From: Puffinus mauretanicus
Taxonomy: Eukaryota; Chordata; Aves; Procellariiformes; Procellariidae
Assembly (NCBI GenBank): GCA_023333565.1
Contig: JAJKFH010002198.1
Span: forward strand, 496,001-560,000
DNA: 64,000 nucleotides
Direction: 5' to 3'
Shown here: positions 10,151 through 24,730 of the stretch, piece after piece
Layout: each line of letters starts with the position of its first letter
How positions within the stretch are numbered: the stretch's first letter is position 1
The notes under the pieces: generated by a model
Databases searched by the model: none
Seen by the model: only the letters and a program-made list of their open reading frames with translations
Told to the model about the DNA's origin: nothing
Position numbers and translations under genes: made by a program

Positions 10151-13100
10151 TCAAAAACACAGCTTGAATTTTAGCTTTAAGTTGACTGTGAAACTGGCCA
10201 TTGCAAATCTTTTTTGAATTGTAAGCAGAAATTATTCAGGAAGCCATTGAGGAACCACTGAGAACCCAGAACTTCTTTTTCATTTAGCTTTTGGATTAGC
10301 AGAGGGTTTTGAAGAATGATCGCAACTGTTTGATAATTATGGAACCACCACAATATTTTCATGTTATAGATGATATTGCCCTCTGTGGTCATTTTGTGTT
10401 TTACTGTTACAGTTCTTGCTGATAAACATAATAAAGGTCTTGTTCAAAAACTACTTTTCTTCTAAATGCTGCTCAGTCATCAAGCTCTAATGGTCCTTTA
10501 AACATCATGCTAATTATTTTATTGGGCCATATTGGGGATAATTGGGTAGTGCCTTTATTTTGATGAAGTCTACACTAACTTGAATCTTCAGCAACCTTAG
10601 TGAAATTAATCTAAGTCTGTCATAATTCATGCCTGATTGTTAAAATAAATGGTTTTAGTTTTAACTATTACCATTTGGATCACAAATTCTGTAGCATATT
10701 TAATTAATCAAATCTTAATTCATCAGCTTCTAAATACACCTTGTGATCTCTTTTTAGACCAATTGCAGTCGTAATATATTGCAAGGAATCCTATATGTAA
10801 CTTTTTCTTGCTGAGTGCTCTTTTGAGAGGTGCGACTGCATGCCCAGTATCAGTCCTACATGTATAGCTTATGTAGCATATCAAAAAGAGGCACAAATTC
10901 ATAAAGGTCTGAAATGCCAGTTGAAGAATGGAAGCGTATGGCTTGTTTTTCATCTGTTGAAAACAGATTCGTAATTTAGAGAATAGTGTCTACTTGTTTT
11001 ATGGGGAGCTGCAGAGAGACTTCTAATGAACATGCTGATTTTTTTTTTACTTCTTCCTCTTCTGTGGATGGTACTGCATAGCTTTGTTCTCTTCAGTTTT
11101 CTTCCTAGTTGGAGAACAGCAAGACAGCTAATGTTGCTGACACAGAACTGGAATTAGTGAAAAGGAGTAGCTTGATATAGTCAGTAGGTGTATTGCAAAA
11201 AAGACTAAATAGTTAAAAACAAAACAAAACAATAAAACCCCAAAAAACCCAAGAATGAGCAATGGAAAAATATATTTACACAAAAAAATACCAGGCCAAC
11301 TTAAGCTTGGACCTTAAGCTTGGGCATAGCTTGAGTCAATCACTTGAAAGTCCAGAGATGTCACAAGCTTTTTTTTTTTTTTAAAGTTTGGCAATAATAA
11401 TGTTTGAAATAAGGGAGCCATCGCAGAAAATGTATTGTTGCTTCTATTAATCGTAGTTTGCCACATGGAATTTATTTTGTGCTGAATCTTCATACCCTGT
11501 TTGTTTCATTGACTCTTTTTCTCATTCAAAATTCTATTTTTGACTTCCTTGAGCATGGGTAAGTGGTCTGTCTGCCCCAGGTCTTGGTGAAGTCAGTGAA
11601 TCTTCAGGTACTGAGATGACTTCTATGTGTAGCAGGATCTGTTATTACACAACAGTGCAAGGCCCAATATAATGCTATTGCATTATATTCTTTAGCTTGC
11701 TATGGGAACTTTTATTGCTTGGCATTATCCAATAGTGTCTTTTTCTTTTTTCCTGGAATAAATATTTCTTTCTTTAGTATTTGCAGTTTCTAAATCACAT
11801 GTAATTGTCTTGCATCCTGCATGTGTATTTTTTCTAGCTTTCCGTAAACAAACACACACCCTTGCTTTTTTCCCATTTTTGTGGCCTGATTGCATTTTCT
11901 TTAGCATACTGTATTGGCAACTTCAATTGTCAAAGTTAAATGCGTTCAGGTGTTGTGTTGCTGAAACTGCAAATAGCAACAGTCAACTTCCCCCTTTAGG
12001 GCAGACTGATACTCCAGAGTCTGGTTTGCATTGATCTCTTGCAGGATTATCATTGCAAGTGTATCGTTTCAAAATGCTGCCTGGTTACGTGCTTTGAGGA
12101 GGTCAGTGTTTGTAACAGAACTAAGAACTAAATTATCTAACAATTTCAGTTCCTGATGTCTGAATCGCATTTCAGTACCCGCACATAGTAGAAATGTTTT
12201 AAAGTTTTTATTTATCATGCCTTGAGCTCTAGTTTGTTAAGAAGCAAGAAGGTTTTTTCTGCTAGAGCTTCTGACATTGCTTTCATGGTCTCTAATTCTA
12301 TATTTTTTTTTTCTGGTTTATGTACCCTACACAATAACCATTTTCAGTTGGTCCAGTTAATATTACTGGGTATTTACTTAAATGTCTGACAAGGTGAATT
12401 CATTTTTATTTTTATATTGTCTGTTCAGCTTTACTATAGCACATAGTAAGGTCCTTTGTAAGGTGGTACTAAAAAAAAAAAGCTGAAACATCAATACCAA
12501 GACATGACAGTGAACCAGGAAGTCCTGAGTCATTCCTTGCCCAGTTAAGGCAAATTGAAATTTAATGTAGTAAAAAAAAAAAAAAGGCAAACATAGTGAT
12601 ATTTTTAGTGCAATTCATAAAATTACTTCAAACAGCATTTTGGGAGAAGACTAGATTTAGCAGATTAAGATCCTTGAGTTCCAGTATTTTATGGGTGTTT
12701 CCCTTGGTTCAGTTTCATTCCAAAACCAAGAAAAGCATTATGCCTTACTATTTTTATCTATTGTGCTTTTTGGGGGACAATGCCCTGGCCTTCAAAAAGA
12801 AATTGTACTCAAAGATGTCTGTATTGTTTTATTTATATAGCTGTTTCCATAAGAGTTCTTCCTTTCTTTCACATTTGGGATCACTGATCTAAGGCAGATT
12901 TAGAAAAAAGACAGCATTAGTGTATCCTGAGGTGAGAGACTAAAGATTTGATCACTGGTTTGTGATGTGTTATAAAAAACAGTTGAGGCACATGAAAAAG
13001 AATAAAAGTACACACTGAAACTTTTTTAAAAGTATATAGTTTTAATCTGTAATATGAAAAACTACTTTATATTTGAATAAGAATTCTTACTGTTGCTGTA

Positions 13101-16100
13101 GATCTGTCTAAACATAAGAATTCCTATGAGGCTTGAGTGGATTTGGTGTAATTGACCTGTGTTCTCACAGCAGCCTAAGCAGAACTGGCTGCTGGCTGTC
13201 CTGGTCCTGCCCGGTTCTTCCCTTTTCTCCCACCCGTAGCTGCATAGCCCCATTCCTTTTGTTTTGGGGCTAGATTGCTGTGTGTCAGCTTCTTGGAACC
13301 ATTCATTTGTTTGTGGGAGTGGAGAGGAGCACATGAGTTAGTCTGTCACTAGTTGAACATGCTGAAATAGCTCAGCTCAGCTGCACGGCCACGTGAGTCC
13401 TGCAGCCAAGGCAAAGGGAGTAGTCGGGACTTTGTGGCTGGGGCAGGGCAAGAGGGTTGGGATCCTGACAGCGGTGGGACTGGCTTTGGCTGGTGTGGAA
13501 CTGCAGCTTCTTGAGTTTAGCATTTATATGATGATGGTTAACACTGCTCATTTGCCTGTCAGTTGAGTCTTCAACACTAAGGTTGAAAATAAGTCAACAC
13601 AGTGACGTTCTGGACGTGCAAGCAACTTATGACAGGATAATCTATGTATTAGCTTTGTCTGTATTAACTTTCCCATAGTAACTCCTCCTGTGTGGCATGT
13701 GCAAGGAACACGAGGCAGTTCACACAAAGCAAGTTACTTGAGATTTGCTGCCATGCAAGTGTAGATGCAGGAGCTGCTGATAAGGAAGAGGTGCCACACT
13801 ATAAATTCACATCCCATACTGCTGACAGTAAACTGTACCTATATTTAGATCTTTAAATTTAATTAAGCTGCTAACTTAGCCATTTCAGCTAGTAAAACTT
13901 TGGGCAGAGGCTGCTCCAATTTCTTTATAAATTCCGAATACATTGTGTACACTGGAATTTTATCACCTTTTCAGATATTAAAAGTTGTGGATGATTTGAA
14001 AATAAATGTGTTTTCTTTCTCTCTGAACCAAACTTGCAAAAACATCTGAAAAGCACTTTGAAATTGAGGAGAAAGTGGGAATAAAAGTCAGTCTTTGGAG
14101 CTCCGTTGTTCATAGAGTTTTTCTTACTACTTAGAGTTAAAATACAAATAATAAAGGATAATTGTTCTGTCATGATTATTCAGTATTCTTTTAAATTTCA
14201 ACTGCCTTTCTGTCTGCAGAAGATTGCAGATCGGTAGTTACTGGTATATTCTAGAGCAGCTGTTCCTAACTGTAGAGCTTGAACTTTTATGGATGTATTG
14301 GCTGACATGGTTGGACCTTTGTTATTGAAACATCTTCTGTTTAATCCATTATGGTGCTTGTGTGTTTATACTTGCAATACCATGAGAATGCACTCATTCT
14401 GTTAAAAATGCTTGTGTGCCCAGATGGGATGGCCCTCAACCTGTTTGTCCTGTGGACCAGGTACAGGGAACGTGTTTCTGCTTTCTCTTTCCCTACCTCT
14501 AACTTGCAATAGTACATGGCATGTACATCAAAGGCTAAAGGAAAAAAGCAATTCCCAATTTCTGGCAACATTGGGAAAGCACTTTGCTTTTGATTCAAAG
14601 TAAAGCAATCCTATTAAGATAAAATGGAGAGAAAAACATATGCGGGAGAACAAGTAATGTCTGGTTTCTCAGGGCTGTGTCCTGTATCCCAAACTGTGCT
14701 GAACCTCAATATGCACATGTGCTCACTCTTACCCACTTGGTTGGGAACCAGCAATATTCTGTGGGGAAGATAACCTGAATGGCAAACATCCTGCAAAGGC
14801 AGAGCACAGAGGAGCCATGCGAGTGCAGGGTGGCCAGCAGGCTGGAAGGAGATGGGAAGTGTCGAACTTGTAGCACTGTGTTTCTGCCAGTGGGATGATG
14901 GACTTGTTCCTTTGAACTTGTTCTGCTCAGCCTTCCATTCTCCCAAAACTGTTAGCAGCTTTGTATCTCTCAAACCTCCAGCTCTCTAAAGCTTGCTGTT
15001 AGGAGGAGCGGCTGGTGGAAAAAGAGTGACTGCTTACGCCCCACTTCCTCAGGTAACTAAAAATGGGTTCAGTAAGAGTTTTAATTACTAACTGTGTGGT
15101 AGAAGGAGAACACAGTTTAAAAAATGTAAATAATTTTAAAAAATACAAGCTTGAAGTAAGAAACATGCCTTTTAAAAATATGTCTGGGGAAATAAAATGA
15201 AGGCTACAATTGGGCTATTTTAGATTAAGCAAGAGATAATATTAGTCTTCTATGTGACAGATATACTAAATAAATAATTACTATCTTTTCAATAGGAAAT
15301 ATACAAGAAATAAAATCCAGGAAGAGCCAAGGCAAAATAAACAAACATAGAAATACAGCACTAATTTACTCTAAGATGTTAGGTGTTATTTATTAAACTA
15401 TCAAAAGTGTTGCTCAGTGGGTACCAATAGTGATAATAACTTACCATGAAAACGTAGAGTAATTTAAGGACCAGAGGATGTGAATTGTTCCAACCTTTAA
15501 AAAGGGAACTGATGATGATCTGTCTTAATCAACTTCTTATGCTTTTGTCTGTATTAAGTTTCACGTTAAAATGATTTAAAATATTTTTGGTAAACCAGCA
15601 GACTATTTCTCTATTGCAGCAGCACGGTCAGTGTTGCTTAATATACCTTTTACTTTTTATGCAGCTGAGCATAACTAAGTTCCCAGTCAAATCTTTTTGT
15701 TGGAGACATAAAATGAGTAACTTCTGTAGTGACTGTGGGTAGTTCTTAAAAAAAAACAAAAACCAAACCCCAAAACTTGTTCACTAAAGTGGTGATGAAA
15801 GGGATGACTCAATCCCTGTTTGTGGATGGGGTTATACTATCACTTCATCTTGTTTGGTTCCGTGCCTGGAGCAATGTGGAGTTCAGAGCTCTTCCCATTT
15901 AGCCTTCCCTTTCACATCTCTTCCTTTTATTTATTATTTGTTTTCTTTAAGGCAACAAAATTATTGAACTTACAAAGGAAAATATATATAGTTTTCCTCC
16001 CATAGAACTACTTGAATTCCAGATTTCTGTCTATTGAAAGGCACACTTGCATTGATTTAACAGCCTTTAAAAATGTTTATAGTATGATACTAATAAAAGC

Positions 16101-18270
16101 GTTTTTCAGTGGTCTCCAAGTGTTCTGAAGTTAACCAGATTTTCATTGTAGTATTCTGCAAAACATATGCTAATGTTGTACCAAATCAAATTTAAATCAC
16201 CAGTCATTCTTAAACCAGCTTATAAAGGTCCACCTGAAAATATTCTGCTTACATAGCAATTAGGGCTTCTGATTGTGATTTAGTTGAGGGGTTGACCTGC
16301 TCAAACAAGTCCTTGCATAAAAATGTCAAGTTGCATACTCACTGTATGTGTTAATTCTAAAAGTTTATAGTGACAATTTCACATGTAACTGATCACATTT
16401 AGTGAATAAGAGATAGTGTAAGAAATAGAATTAAGACTTACTGTGCTAGTAGCTATATTCCTGTTTGTTGGCCGCATACAAGAAAGGAGTGAGTAGGCCC
16501 TGCAAGCAAATGTGGAATAGCTTCTCTCCAGGGAAACCATTTGCTAGGTACTGATTACAGACTGATTTAAAGTCTTTGCAGTAAATAATACTTATTTATA
16601 CCCAAGAATAATGGGTATTCTTGTTTGTGCAACACCCTGCTTTGTGTCTTCCTAAATTCTCAGTACTGTCTTTTTGGCAGCTGTTTTCATGTGATCATAC
16701 ATTGAGAAAATGTTAGTGTTGTATTTGTTACCTTTCAGTTTCATTTCATGGGAAGGAGAGAGATGGGAAGGACACATTAAAGAAATGCTATACTCCAAAC
16801 TGCAAGACTAGATTTCTGTTGAATGATCTGGGATGTGAGTAAAGAACTGAACAAATAATTAAAACATAAGTCATTTTAAGCCTTGCTTTACTCTATTTTT
16901 GTATGAATCTCCAGGAAGATGACTTCCCATCAGGAAAAGATCTTAAAAATCAAGTCCCGTATTATTGGCTGAGATTGGAAAGTGCTGAACCTGAAGAAAA
17001 CTGCTCCATTTACATCACAGCTACCATGCTAATTTTTAAAGAATTTTGGTTTTAAGCTTGTCATGATGTTAAATACTTTGTAGAACACCCATGTAGCACA
17101 GCTTAATTATGACACAGTATCAATGAGCTTTTATTACGCTTGTGCACGCACACACCCTCTTCCTGTCTTCAGTCAGTGAGGATTGTCTAGAGCAAACATC
17201 ACTTAACTTTAAGGAAAAATTTTGAGCCTTTGGTTGTTTTGTAAAATAAGTACATCCAACTTTTTTTTTTTTTTTCAGTAGGGCCTGTGTTACTGATCTT
17301 GGAACAAACAGCTTAGTGTATTTCCAAGAAAAATACATCTGTGGACTTGGCTGTTGAGAATAATTGTAAAAAGCTCCAAAGCATTCCATAAGGGAGAGGG
17401 AAGAATGTATCAAATATTTTGTATGGAGCCTACCTTGGAATGATAAATATGTTTTTCATGTTACAGTAGAGATGTAGCAAATAGTAATAATTGAATATCT
17501 TTTTCAAGTTACCTATCTGTAATACTACGAATGGATGTGGAGATCAGTAAATTGATTTCAATAATTGTTCTCTATTACTTCCACTTCCATGTTCTGTCTA
17601 CTTATGCATTGTGTCAAGAAGTAAAATGGAATTGAAAACCGGAGGATAGATGTTAAAATAACTTAAATACATGGGGTTTTTTGAGAGTATTCTTATCTTC
17701 ATACCCACAACGTAAATAATTCCCTGTATTAAAGAAGAAAAAATTTGCATTGCCTTGAATTTAATTTAATCTTGCTAAATAACTTGGGACATGGAATAAA
17801 CCCCATATATTTCACAATTTTGGGGGAAGTGAAATCACCACCCTTGGGAGGTTAAGAGGTCCAATTTTATTTGCAAAGTGGTGTTTGTCTTTTCAGTAGT
17901 GCTCAGGACTGTGGTCAGTACTTGGCCAATGCAAATAAAACCTCGTCATACACAGCCTACAAAATAACTTGGAACATGCCATGATGGAGGCAGTGAGAAT
18001 AGGAAGTGGAGGAGGAAGAGGCCTTGACTGCTGCTTTAAGAGTACATTCTGCCTGAATGCAATGCCTGATTTGTATTTATTTATTTTCCTGTTGGCTTAT
18101 CTTGGCAATAGGATAGTCTGATAATATAGTCTGATATGGAGTAGGGGGAAAGGAAGTATTTCTGTAGCTTTCATTAAAGGAAGCTTTTTCCCAAAGACAA
18201 TTTGGTTACGGTTTCTTTGGCCTGCTTGCTGCAATCATTTCTAAAGGCTACTTATGAGATGTACTATTTT

Positions 18271-18293
18271 ATTAGCATACTGGGTATGCTAAT
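18271..18293. repeat. Perfect hairpin, 10-bp stem, 3-base loop
   Basis: ATTAGCATAC and its exact reverse complement GTATGCTAAT flank the loop TGG. Each arm contains ATGCTAAT, a one-base variant of the POU octamer ATGCAAAT. It could be a paired homeodomain/POU site or a chance palindrome. Confidence 0.8.
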
Positions 18294-18985
18294 CTCTGTA
18301 TAGATGACCGTGTTTGATCATGGTGAAATAGGAATATTTTTCTTCATGCAGTTCCTTAATCTGAATGAGAGTGATGGACAAAATATGAAGACTTGATTGT
18401 TCGATCGTAAGTTGAGCTACTCTTAGTCATTACCCTTTATTTTAATTGTTTATTGAAAGCAGCTTTTGAAAAGTGTTGCCTTTCAGTTTGGGAAGACTGC
18501 AAAGAAGAACATTGAGAGGAATTATTTTTTGCTTATGAATGTAAAGATTAGGAATGCAAAATGAGCTCTTCGTTTTATTTAATAAATGCAATATATCCTT
18601 ATTGTCTGTTATCAAATGATAAAATAGGATCGCTTTTTTGAAGTCTTAATGGCTTTATCAAAATGGCCAATAACTAAGTATGCCTTTAAGAGTTTTAAAT
18701 CTAATGTTTAAACTGAGAATACCTTAAAACTTAAAAAAAAAAAAAATTAACTTTCAGGTACCCCTGATTATTATAAGAAAAATATATGCATAAAAAGGCT
18801 TATGATTGTTGTGTAGAATGTTACCATGTACACTACCAGTCTCATGCAAAGTTTTCTAATCAGTCTTTTAAGAATTTTTGTGTTTACCAATATTCTCTGT
18901 AAAGATAACCCAGTATTTTATTTTTTGTCAAGTTGCTGAAGTCTTAAGTCTTTAATTCAATCTGCTTCTCAATCCTTTCAATCCC

Positions 18986-19006
18986 TTTTTTTTTTTTTTT
19001 TTTTTT
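18986..19006 (+). repeat. Poly-T tract (21 T)
   Basis: This is an uninterrupted run of 21 T in CEP170 intron 1. It is either a homopolymer microsatellite or the tail of a reverse-oriented retroposed sequence. No diagnostic repeat body is recognisable beside it. Confidence 0.9.
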
Positions 19007-19930
19007 GGAAAAGGGACTTTTGTGGTAGGGAAAAGCATGACTGTCTTCATAGTTCCTGTAACATTTAATTTCCCTTTCTTAGATGCTTTAAATGGGAGAT
19101 TATTTAGTTTCAATTGTGTGAGTTTGCCTAAACTTGGTAGAAAGTCTTAATGTTGGACTTCATATTTGTTGTAGACATCCTGATTGTTTATTCATGCAAA
19201 TAATATCTTTTTGCATACTGTTACACTCAAATGATTGATAGCCATCAGGTAAGCCTTATTTTTGTACATTTGTTTGCAGTATTTGTATGTTGATATTTAT
19301 ATAATAGCAAAGGAAAAGATCTCAGGCTTTTTCTTTTTTTTAGTCATTATTACATCAAAAACGGAGTAGGATATGGTCTTTTAAGTCGTTGTCCCTCAAA
19401 ATCAAAACCCAAGCAACTTTCAGTGCAGCTGCACTGTTGGCAGAAAAAGGGGTTTATTTCAGTTGCTGTTCTGACAGCTATTCCTGTGTGTCAGAGCAAT
19501 AAAATAGATGTAGATCTAATTCCGACCTAGACCGGAGGGAGAGGATGCTTGTGCAGCCCCACAGCTGTAGCTACATTACAGGACAGATTTGCTGACTGAC
19601 GGAGGGCAACAGCGTCCTGAGCTGTTTTCTTGTCCTTACTCCATTAGACGCATGGAACAGCCTGTAGGGCAAGAAGAGTATCTGGGTCCCTTCTGTAGAG
19701 ATCTCAAGCTCTTTGAATGCAGGAGGAAAATCTCTCTCTATCCTTAGTAGTGTTCCCAGCTAGAAGGCTTTTATGCCTTTTCGTAATTAAAATATGAGGA
19801 AGAAATGCTTCTTCTCACAAATGCTCCTGAGGAGTCTGCTGTGATAATCTGACCCTAGGGCCAGATCGACAGGGTGCCAAACTGTACCCTCCAGCTTCAT
19901 CACTGTGAACCAGAAGGTGTGGGTGTATGT

Positions 19931-20020
19931 CTCTTTTTTTTTTTCTTCTTCTCCCCCCCCCCCCTTCCCTTCCCTCCCCCTTTCTTTTTGTTTTGTTTTG
20001 TTTTTCTTCTTCTTCCTTTC
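19931..20020 (+). repeat. Polypyrimidine low-complexity tract with 12-C run
   Basis: About 90 bases are nearly pure C/T: a T run, then CTTCTTC, then 12 C at 19953-19964, then CCCTTCC and TTTTG repeats. It is a low-complexity microsatellite-like tract in CEP170 intron 1. Polypyrimidine-polypurine mirror tracts can form triplex structures, but that is speculative here. Confidence 0.85.
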
Positions 20021-23000
20021 TCTCCTAGCCAGAGACCCTCTGAGAAATACATTGCTGTTGCTTTATTGATTTGGTAGAACTCTAACTCTTCTTGTTTTAG
20101 TTAGTCTTGTATGATAGGTAATGTAAGTAATGTGCATATCTACCTGTGTTGGATGTGTATTAATAAAAAAAAAAGCTGGGGGCATGACTCGGCTTGATCT
20201 CCTTGTGCTTTATAAAGGCATTTTCTTGATCTGGCTTTTGTTTCTCCTCTATGTTTTATTATATTTAATTTTTTTTCTTCTTAAGCTTAAAATAACTTTT
20301 AAAAAATCTTTTTAAAAATACTGGATCTAGCAGATGTTGCAATTGAACAATTTTCTCTGTAAACAAAAGACCCAGGTGATTTTGTAGACTAAGATTCAAG
20401 GAGGTTTACATACTCTTATTTTACCTTCTTTCCTCCTCCAACTCTGTGTACAAATGAAAAAAAGAAGAATAAAAGGGGGACAGCAAAAAGAGGAGAAGGA
20501 GAGCAGTTTTCCAGGGTAGTGGTTAAGAGGGTTTCTTTGATCTCAGTGGTTGCCTTGTTCTGTAGAATTTAGTCATGGCTACATCTTTCAATGGACACTG
20601 AAAATTACATATTTTAGATGTAGTATAACGCTTTAGTGTGATTTTTCTAATCTTTTTTTCAAGAAACTGTGGCCAAATTTGGATATTTGGACTAAGGTGG
20701 AACAGGTCAAATATTTCAGAAGCAGAATGAATACCTGAGGCTCTCATTCAGTTACCTTGTCAGGTAAACCTTAATAAGTTTAAGAGATAAGCCAATAGAC
20801 CAAGGAGGACTGCGATTCTTCTGATGTGTTTCGGTTTAGTGATAGGGACAGTCATCCTAAATGTACTCCTGTTCCCCATTTGAGGAAGGAAGTTAAATTG
20901 AATGGATGCTTCACTTTTCTTCCCTTGGGTTTCCTGTTTTCTTCCACATTACTTATTTGCATGCTTGCCATCCAGTTCTACTCTGTTATGTCAGTGTACC
21001 TCGAGAGTAATCGCGTAAAATTTTAATGAAATTTATAACTAATAGCAATATTTCTTTATATCAATGTGAATGGGAACAGTTTCTTGTTCGGGGCTGTATA
21101 TAGCATTTGAATGTTTCTAGAGGGATGTGTTCAGGTGAATTTTCCAGTCAGTGAAATATTTGATAATAGCAATTCTACCTTGTTGGACAACTGCTGAAAA
21201 TCTAGGATTGTTTTGGTCACTTTTCCTATGTATGTAAGCTCATCTTCTCTGGGGGATGTTGATGAAGAGTTTCAATGTTTTTCAATGTAATTTACCTTAT
21301 TTATGCTTCCATTGATTTTTTTTTTTTATTAATTTTTTACAGCCTTTTAAGGATGTATTTTTATTAACCTTTATGTATATTGTTGTGACACTAACCTAAG
21401 CCTCAAAGTGAAAAGTATTGTCACTTGACAACTTGATCGAGCTTGACTTGACCAAAGTATTACTTGGGTAGTGTCTTCTCACTATGCTAAACTTTTATAG
21501 CTGTATCCCATGTTGCTTGGCAAGCAATGGCCAACACTGAACTTTTCTTCCTTCCCCTTGTGAAGTATACTGTGAATTTGGAAGGTCCATAAGTTCTTCA
21601 ATATCATTAGCCTAAACCATTTTAATTTAGATGGGTACTTATTTATTTAAGGGTTTTGAGGAGCAATGTTGCACACTAATGTGTCATGAATTGAATTCCA
21701 GTTCCCAATGAAAGGTTCTTCAGCCATGCATCTTTATTGTTGTTGTTTTTTGTTTTTCCTGCACAAGATACCTGCTTTATTAACAAATTCACTTGATGGA
21801 CTAGCCCTAGGAGTTGGTGAGAATAGTTTCAGCCAGGAGGCTGTTGTCTGTGGAGCCCTCTGTCTCCCTTTCTGGGATGACAGCAATGTGAATAGTGGAA
21901 GAAGCAGGGGATTATGATGAAAGCACAAGGATAGTTTCATGACTAAAACGTTTAGAAGATACCCTAGAGTGTGAATTATTTTCTTGTATTTATAGTCCCT
22001 ATGATGGCAGATGAGCCATCTACCCATACTTTGGAAAGGTGGTCTTAATTTTCTAGCCACCCTACATGTGACTTTAACCTACTTGCAAAAGAATTAGGCA
22101 TTTTGTTGTAACAGAAGTAAATGAGACCATTTGAACACCTGTAGTGTTGTGTAAAACTGGGTACTTTAAGATGAAATGCTGATGGTTTTGGAACTTAAAT
22201 AGTCAAGATTAGATACTTTAGTGTTAAAAAGTACTCTCTACAGTTTCCCATTTGTCATAAACCATTTATAGAGATTTTGTGGAGATTTTACCGTGTTAAT
22301 GAATTTCTCATGCTGTGGTGGTGATGAGCATGGCAGATAAAGTTAGTAGGAAGTTAATAATTCACAAAAGGTTTTCAGTGATGTGCAATAAATAAGGCGT
22401 AGGCTAATCAGTTGATGAGGAGAGGAGGAAAAAAAAATACTGATTAATTGACTGTTAAGCTTTTTGTTTTAACCTGAATAGGGTAGAGGTCCTGGGTAAA
22501 ATATTATGCGGTGATGTAGTTTAAGGTTATTTTCTAATGCATGGATTTAAGAAGGTTAATTATGATTGCACATGGAACACTGCTTGTGATACTGCCCAAC
22601 TTCAAAGTGTTTTACAGAGTAGACAATATTATTGTGGTGGTTTCCACTTACAACTTCCTAGATTTAAATCAATTATCTTTATAGATTACTTTTTAATATC
22701 AATTATATTGATACAGTAGTCTCCTCAGGGTTGGAATTACCTTCACTTTGCTCTTTTCTTTCTGTAGCATAGATTTCTCTATTTCAGTCAAAAATAGAAC
22801 TGCTGGCACCAGTCTCTTTAATTACATTGGATAGACAATAAAGCAGTAGTGGTAGGTACTTTTCCTGTGGGCATTGTTTGCTGACAGCATTTCTTTGTGA
22901 CTTGGGAATCAGCTTTAACTTCAGGTCTTCTCCACTTAATACTGGCTCCATTAGTGGTCTCTTAATTCTGATTTCTCCTTTGTCACGGCTTACACCTGAT

Positions 23001-23858
23001 GTTTGCCTTTCTTGATTCCTCATTCCAGAGTCTGCTAGCTCCAGCTCAAGTGTTTTGTCCAAGTGCGATGGCGTTCTCTCCTTCTGGGTCTCCTACGCTC
23101 ATGTTTGATCTCTACCACCAACAGTGGATGAATTGAGAGTACTGAGGAAAGATGCCCTATTTTTGGTTTTAACTGGCACTATAACATGAAAACTGAGTAG
23201 TTAAAGCAAATTGTGGAGCATGCTCTGTGTAGACAGATGTTGAGAGAATTTATCTGTGTACTTGTTGAACTAATATACACATGAAAAGTTTTCAAAAGCC
23301 TGTTGCTTGTCTGTATTTGGATAGATTTGCACAATAGCAGTAGTAAAAGGTACAAACTGATCCTAAGGCCTCCTGTCACATTTCAGTTACCAATTTGCAT
23401 ATATTAGGTACTACTTATAATTTTTTTTAAAGGTAGTAATATAGAATATTTTCCTCTAACCTTGTTTCGGAAATATTTGAGTCATTTCTTCTGAAGATTC
23501 CCCAAATATACTAAGCAATTGTATGAGAAGGTAAACTTAATTATAGCAAAATTTTTAGCAGCTGGAAACAGGAACTTATAAGGGCAAATAAGGGCAACAT
23601 ATTATCATCAAGCTGTGTCTCAGTCTGATGCAGGGTTTTTTAATGTTATTTTAAAATGTTCTTAAGTAGAATTTTTTGTACAGTAACAGGATAATTGTAT
23701 ACCATTAAGATTATACTATTTTCAGTCTTAATATGGAGGACTGCAGTGCTTAAAAGTCAGAATTTCAGGCATATATTAGGTTTAGTTTAGATTTTAAACA
23801 TAGCTTTTTGTTTCTCTGTAGGATCAGCATCTCAGTACTCGCTAATAGTTTAGTTGGA

Positions 23859-23878
23859 GAAAACAGTTGACTGTTTTC
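23859..23878. repeat. Short palindrome, 9-bp arms
   Basis: GAAAACAGT and ACTGTTTTC are exact reverse complements separated by two bases. It is an intronic palindrome with no neighbour suggesting a role. Confidence 0.75.
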
Positions 23879-24077
23879 AGTTACAGGCAAATACAAAAAT
23901 GTAGACTGTAGATTGCTCAAATGTGAGATTATTAAGGATTTTTGCTTACAATAACATTACTGTATCAAAACTATAATCTTGGCAGTGTTTCTCTAGACAT
24001 ATTTGAAATTGGTTACACCCATCTTTTGGCTACATAATGCAGGGCTTTAGTTCTTAGGACTGAATTATATTTACAGG

Positions 24078-24112
24078 GATGATGCAGCCAATTTCCCTGT
24101 TGCTGCATCATC
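24078..24112. repeat. Perfect hairpin, 11-bp stem, 13-base loop
   Basis: GATGATGCAGC at 24078-24088 is the exact reverse complement of GCTGCATCATC at 24102-24112. A 13-base spacer lies between the arms. As RNA in the CEP170 pre-mRNA this would form a stable stem. The stem is too short for a typical microRNA precursor. Confidence 0.8.
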
Positions 24113-24464
24113 TGTTTCAAATGGCTTATTACCCATGTGTTCATTCTTACATACTGGTTACTGCCTTTTGAAATTCATATTCCTTCATCATAAAATGCAG
24201 TTTCTTCTGCAGACAAGGAGACGTTTTGCGGTTGCAATAGATGTCTCGGCAACTGACTTCCACGTATCTAGAATGAAGAATTGCTTTGAATGATCAAGTC
24301 TTAATGATGAAATCCTTACTAGTTTGTTTAAAGATTACAACAAAATACTGCCATTTGAGGAAAGACTAATGAAACAAAATGTTTCAATGAAGCATTGAAA
24401 ATTAATTTTTCTAGGGAAGAAATCATAATATTTTTGGTGAATACTTCATCTAAAAAGTGTAGTC

Positions 24465-24730
24465 TGTAGTGGAGTAAGGCAGGTCCATCTGGGCCAGTAT
24501 CCTGTTCCCCATAAACAAAGGCTAGGTAAGGAGGAGAGGTTATTAACTAGGATGATACCAAGTGAAACCTCACCAGAGCACACTCCCTGCCTCTCAAAAT
24601 GCACAACTCATGCAGTTCCTGAGCTGTAAGTGGGGACATTGCATTGAATAGGTGTGATAATTTTTTCCTCCATGAATGCTTATTGCTTTTTGAACCCAAT
24701 GTAACCTTTAGTATCATAACATTTAATTGC
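24465..24730 (+). mobile_element. Ancient CR1/L3-type LINE 3' fragment
   Basis: Two blocks match an old amniote-wide interspersed repeat as I remember it. One is GGTCCATCTGGGCCAGTATC near 24482. The other, near 24668-24710, runs CTCCATGAATG, then TTTTTGAACCCAATGTAAC. The middle is diverged. This looks like the 3' part of an ancient CR1-clade (L3-like) LINE, plus-strand orientation relative to the consensus I recall. No reading frame survives. The family name is from memory and less certain than the fact that this is an old repeat. Confidence 0.55.
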
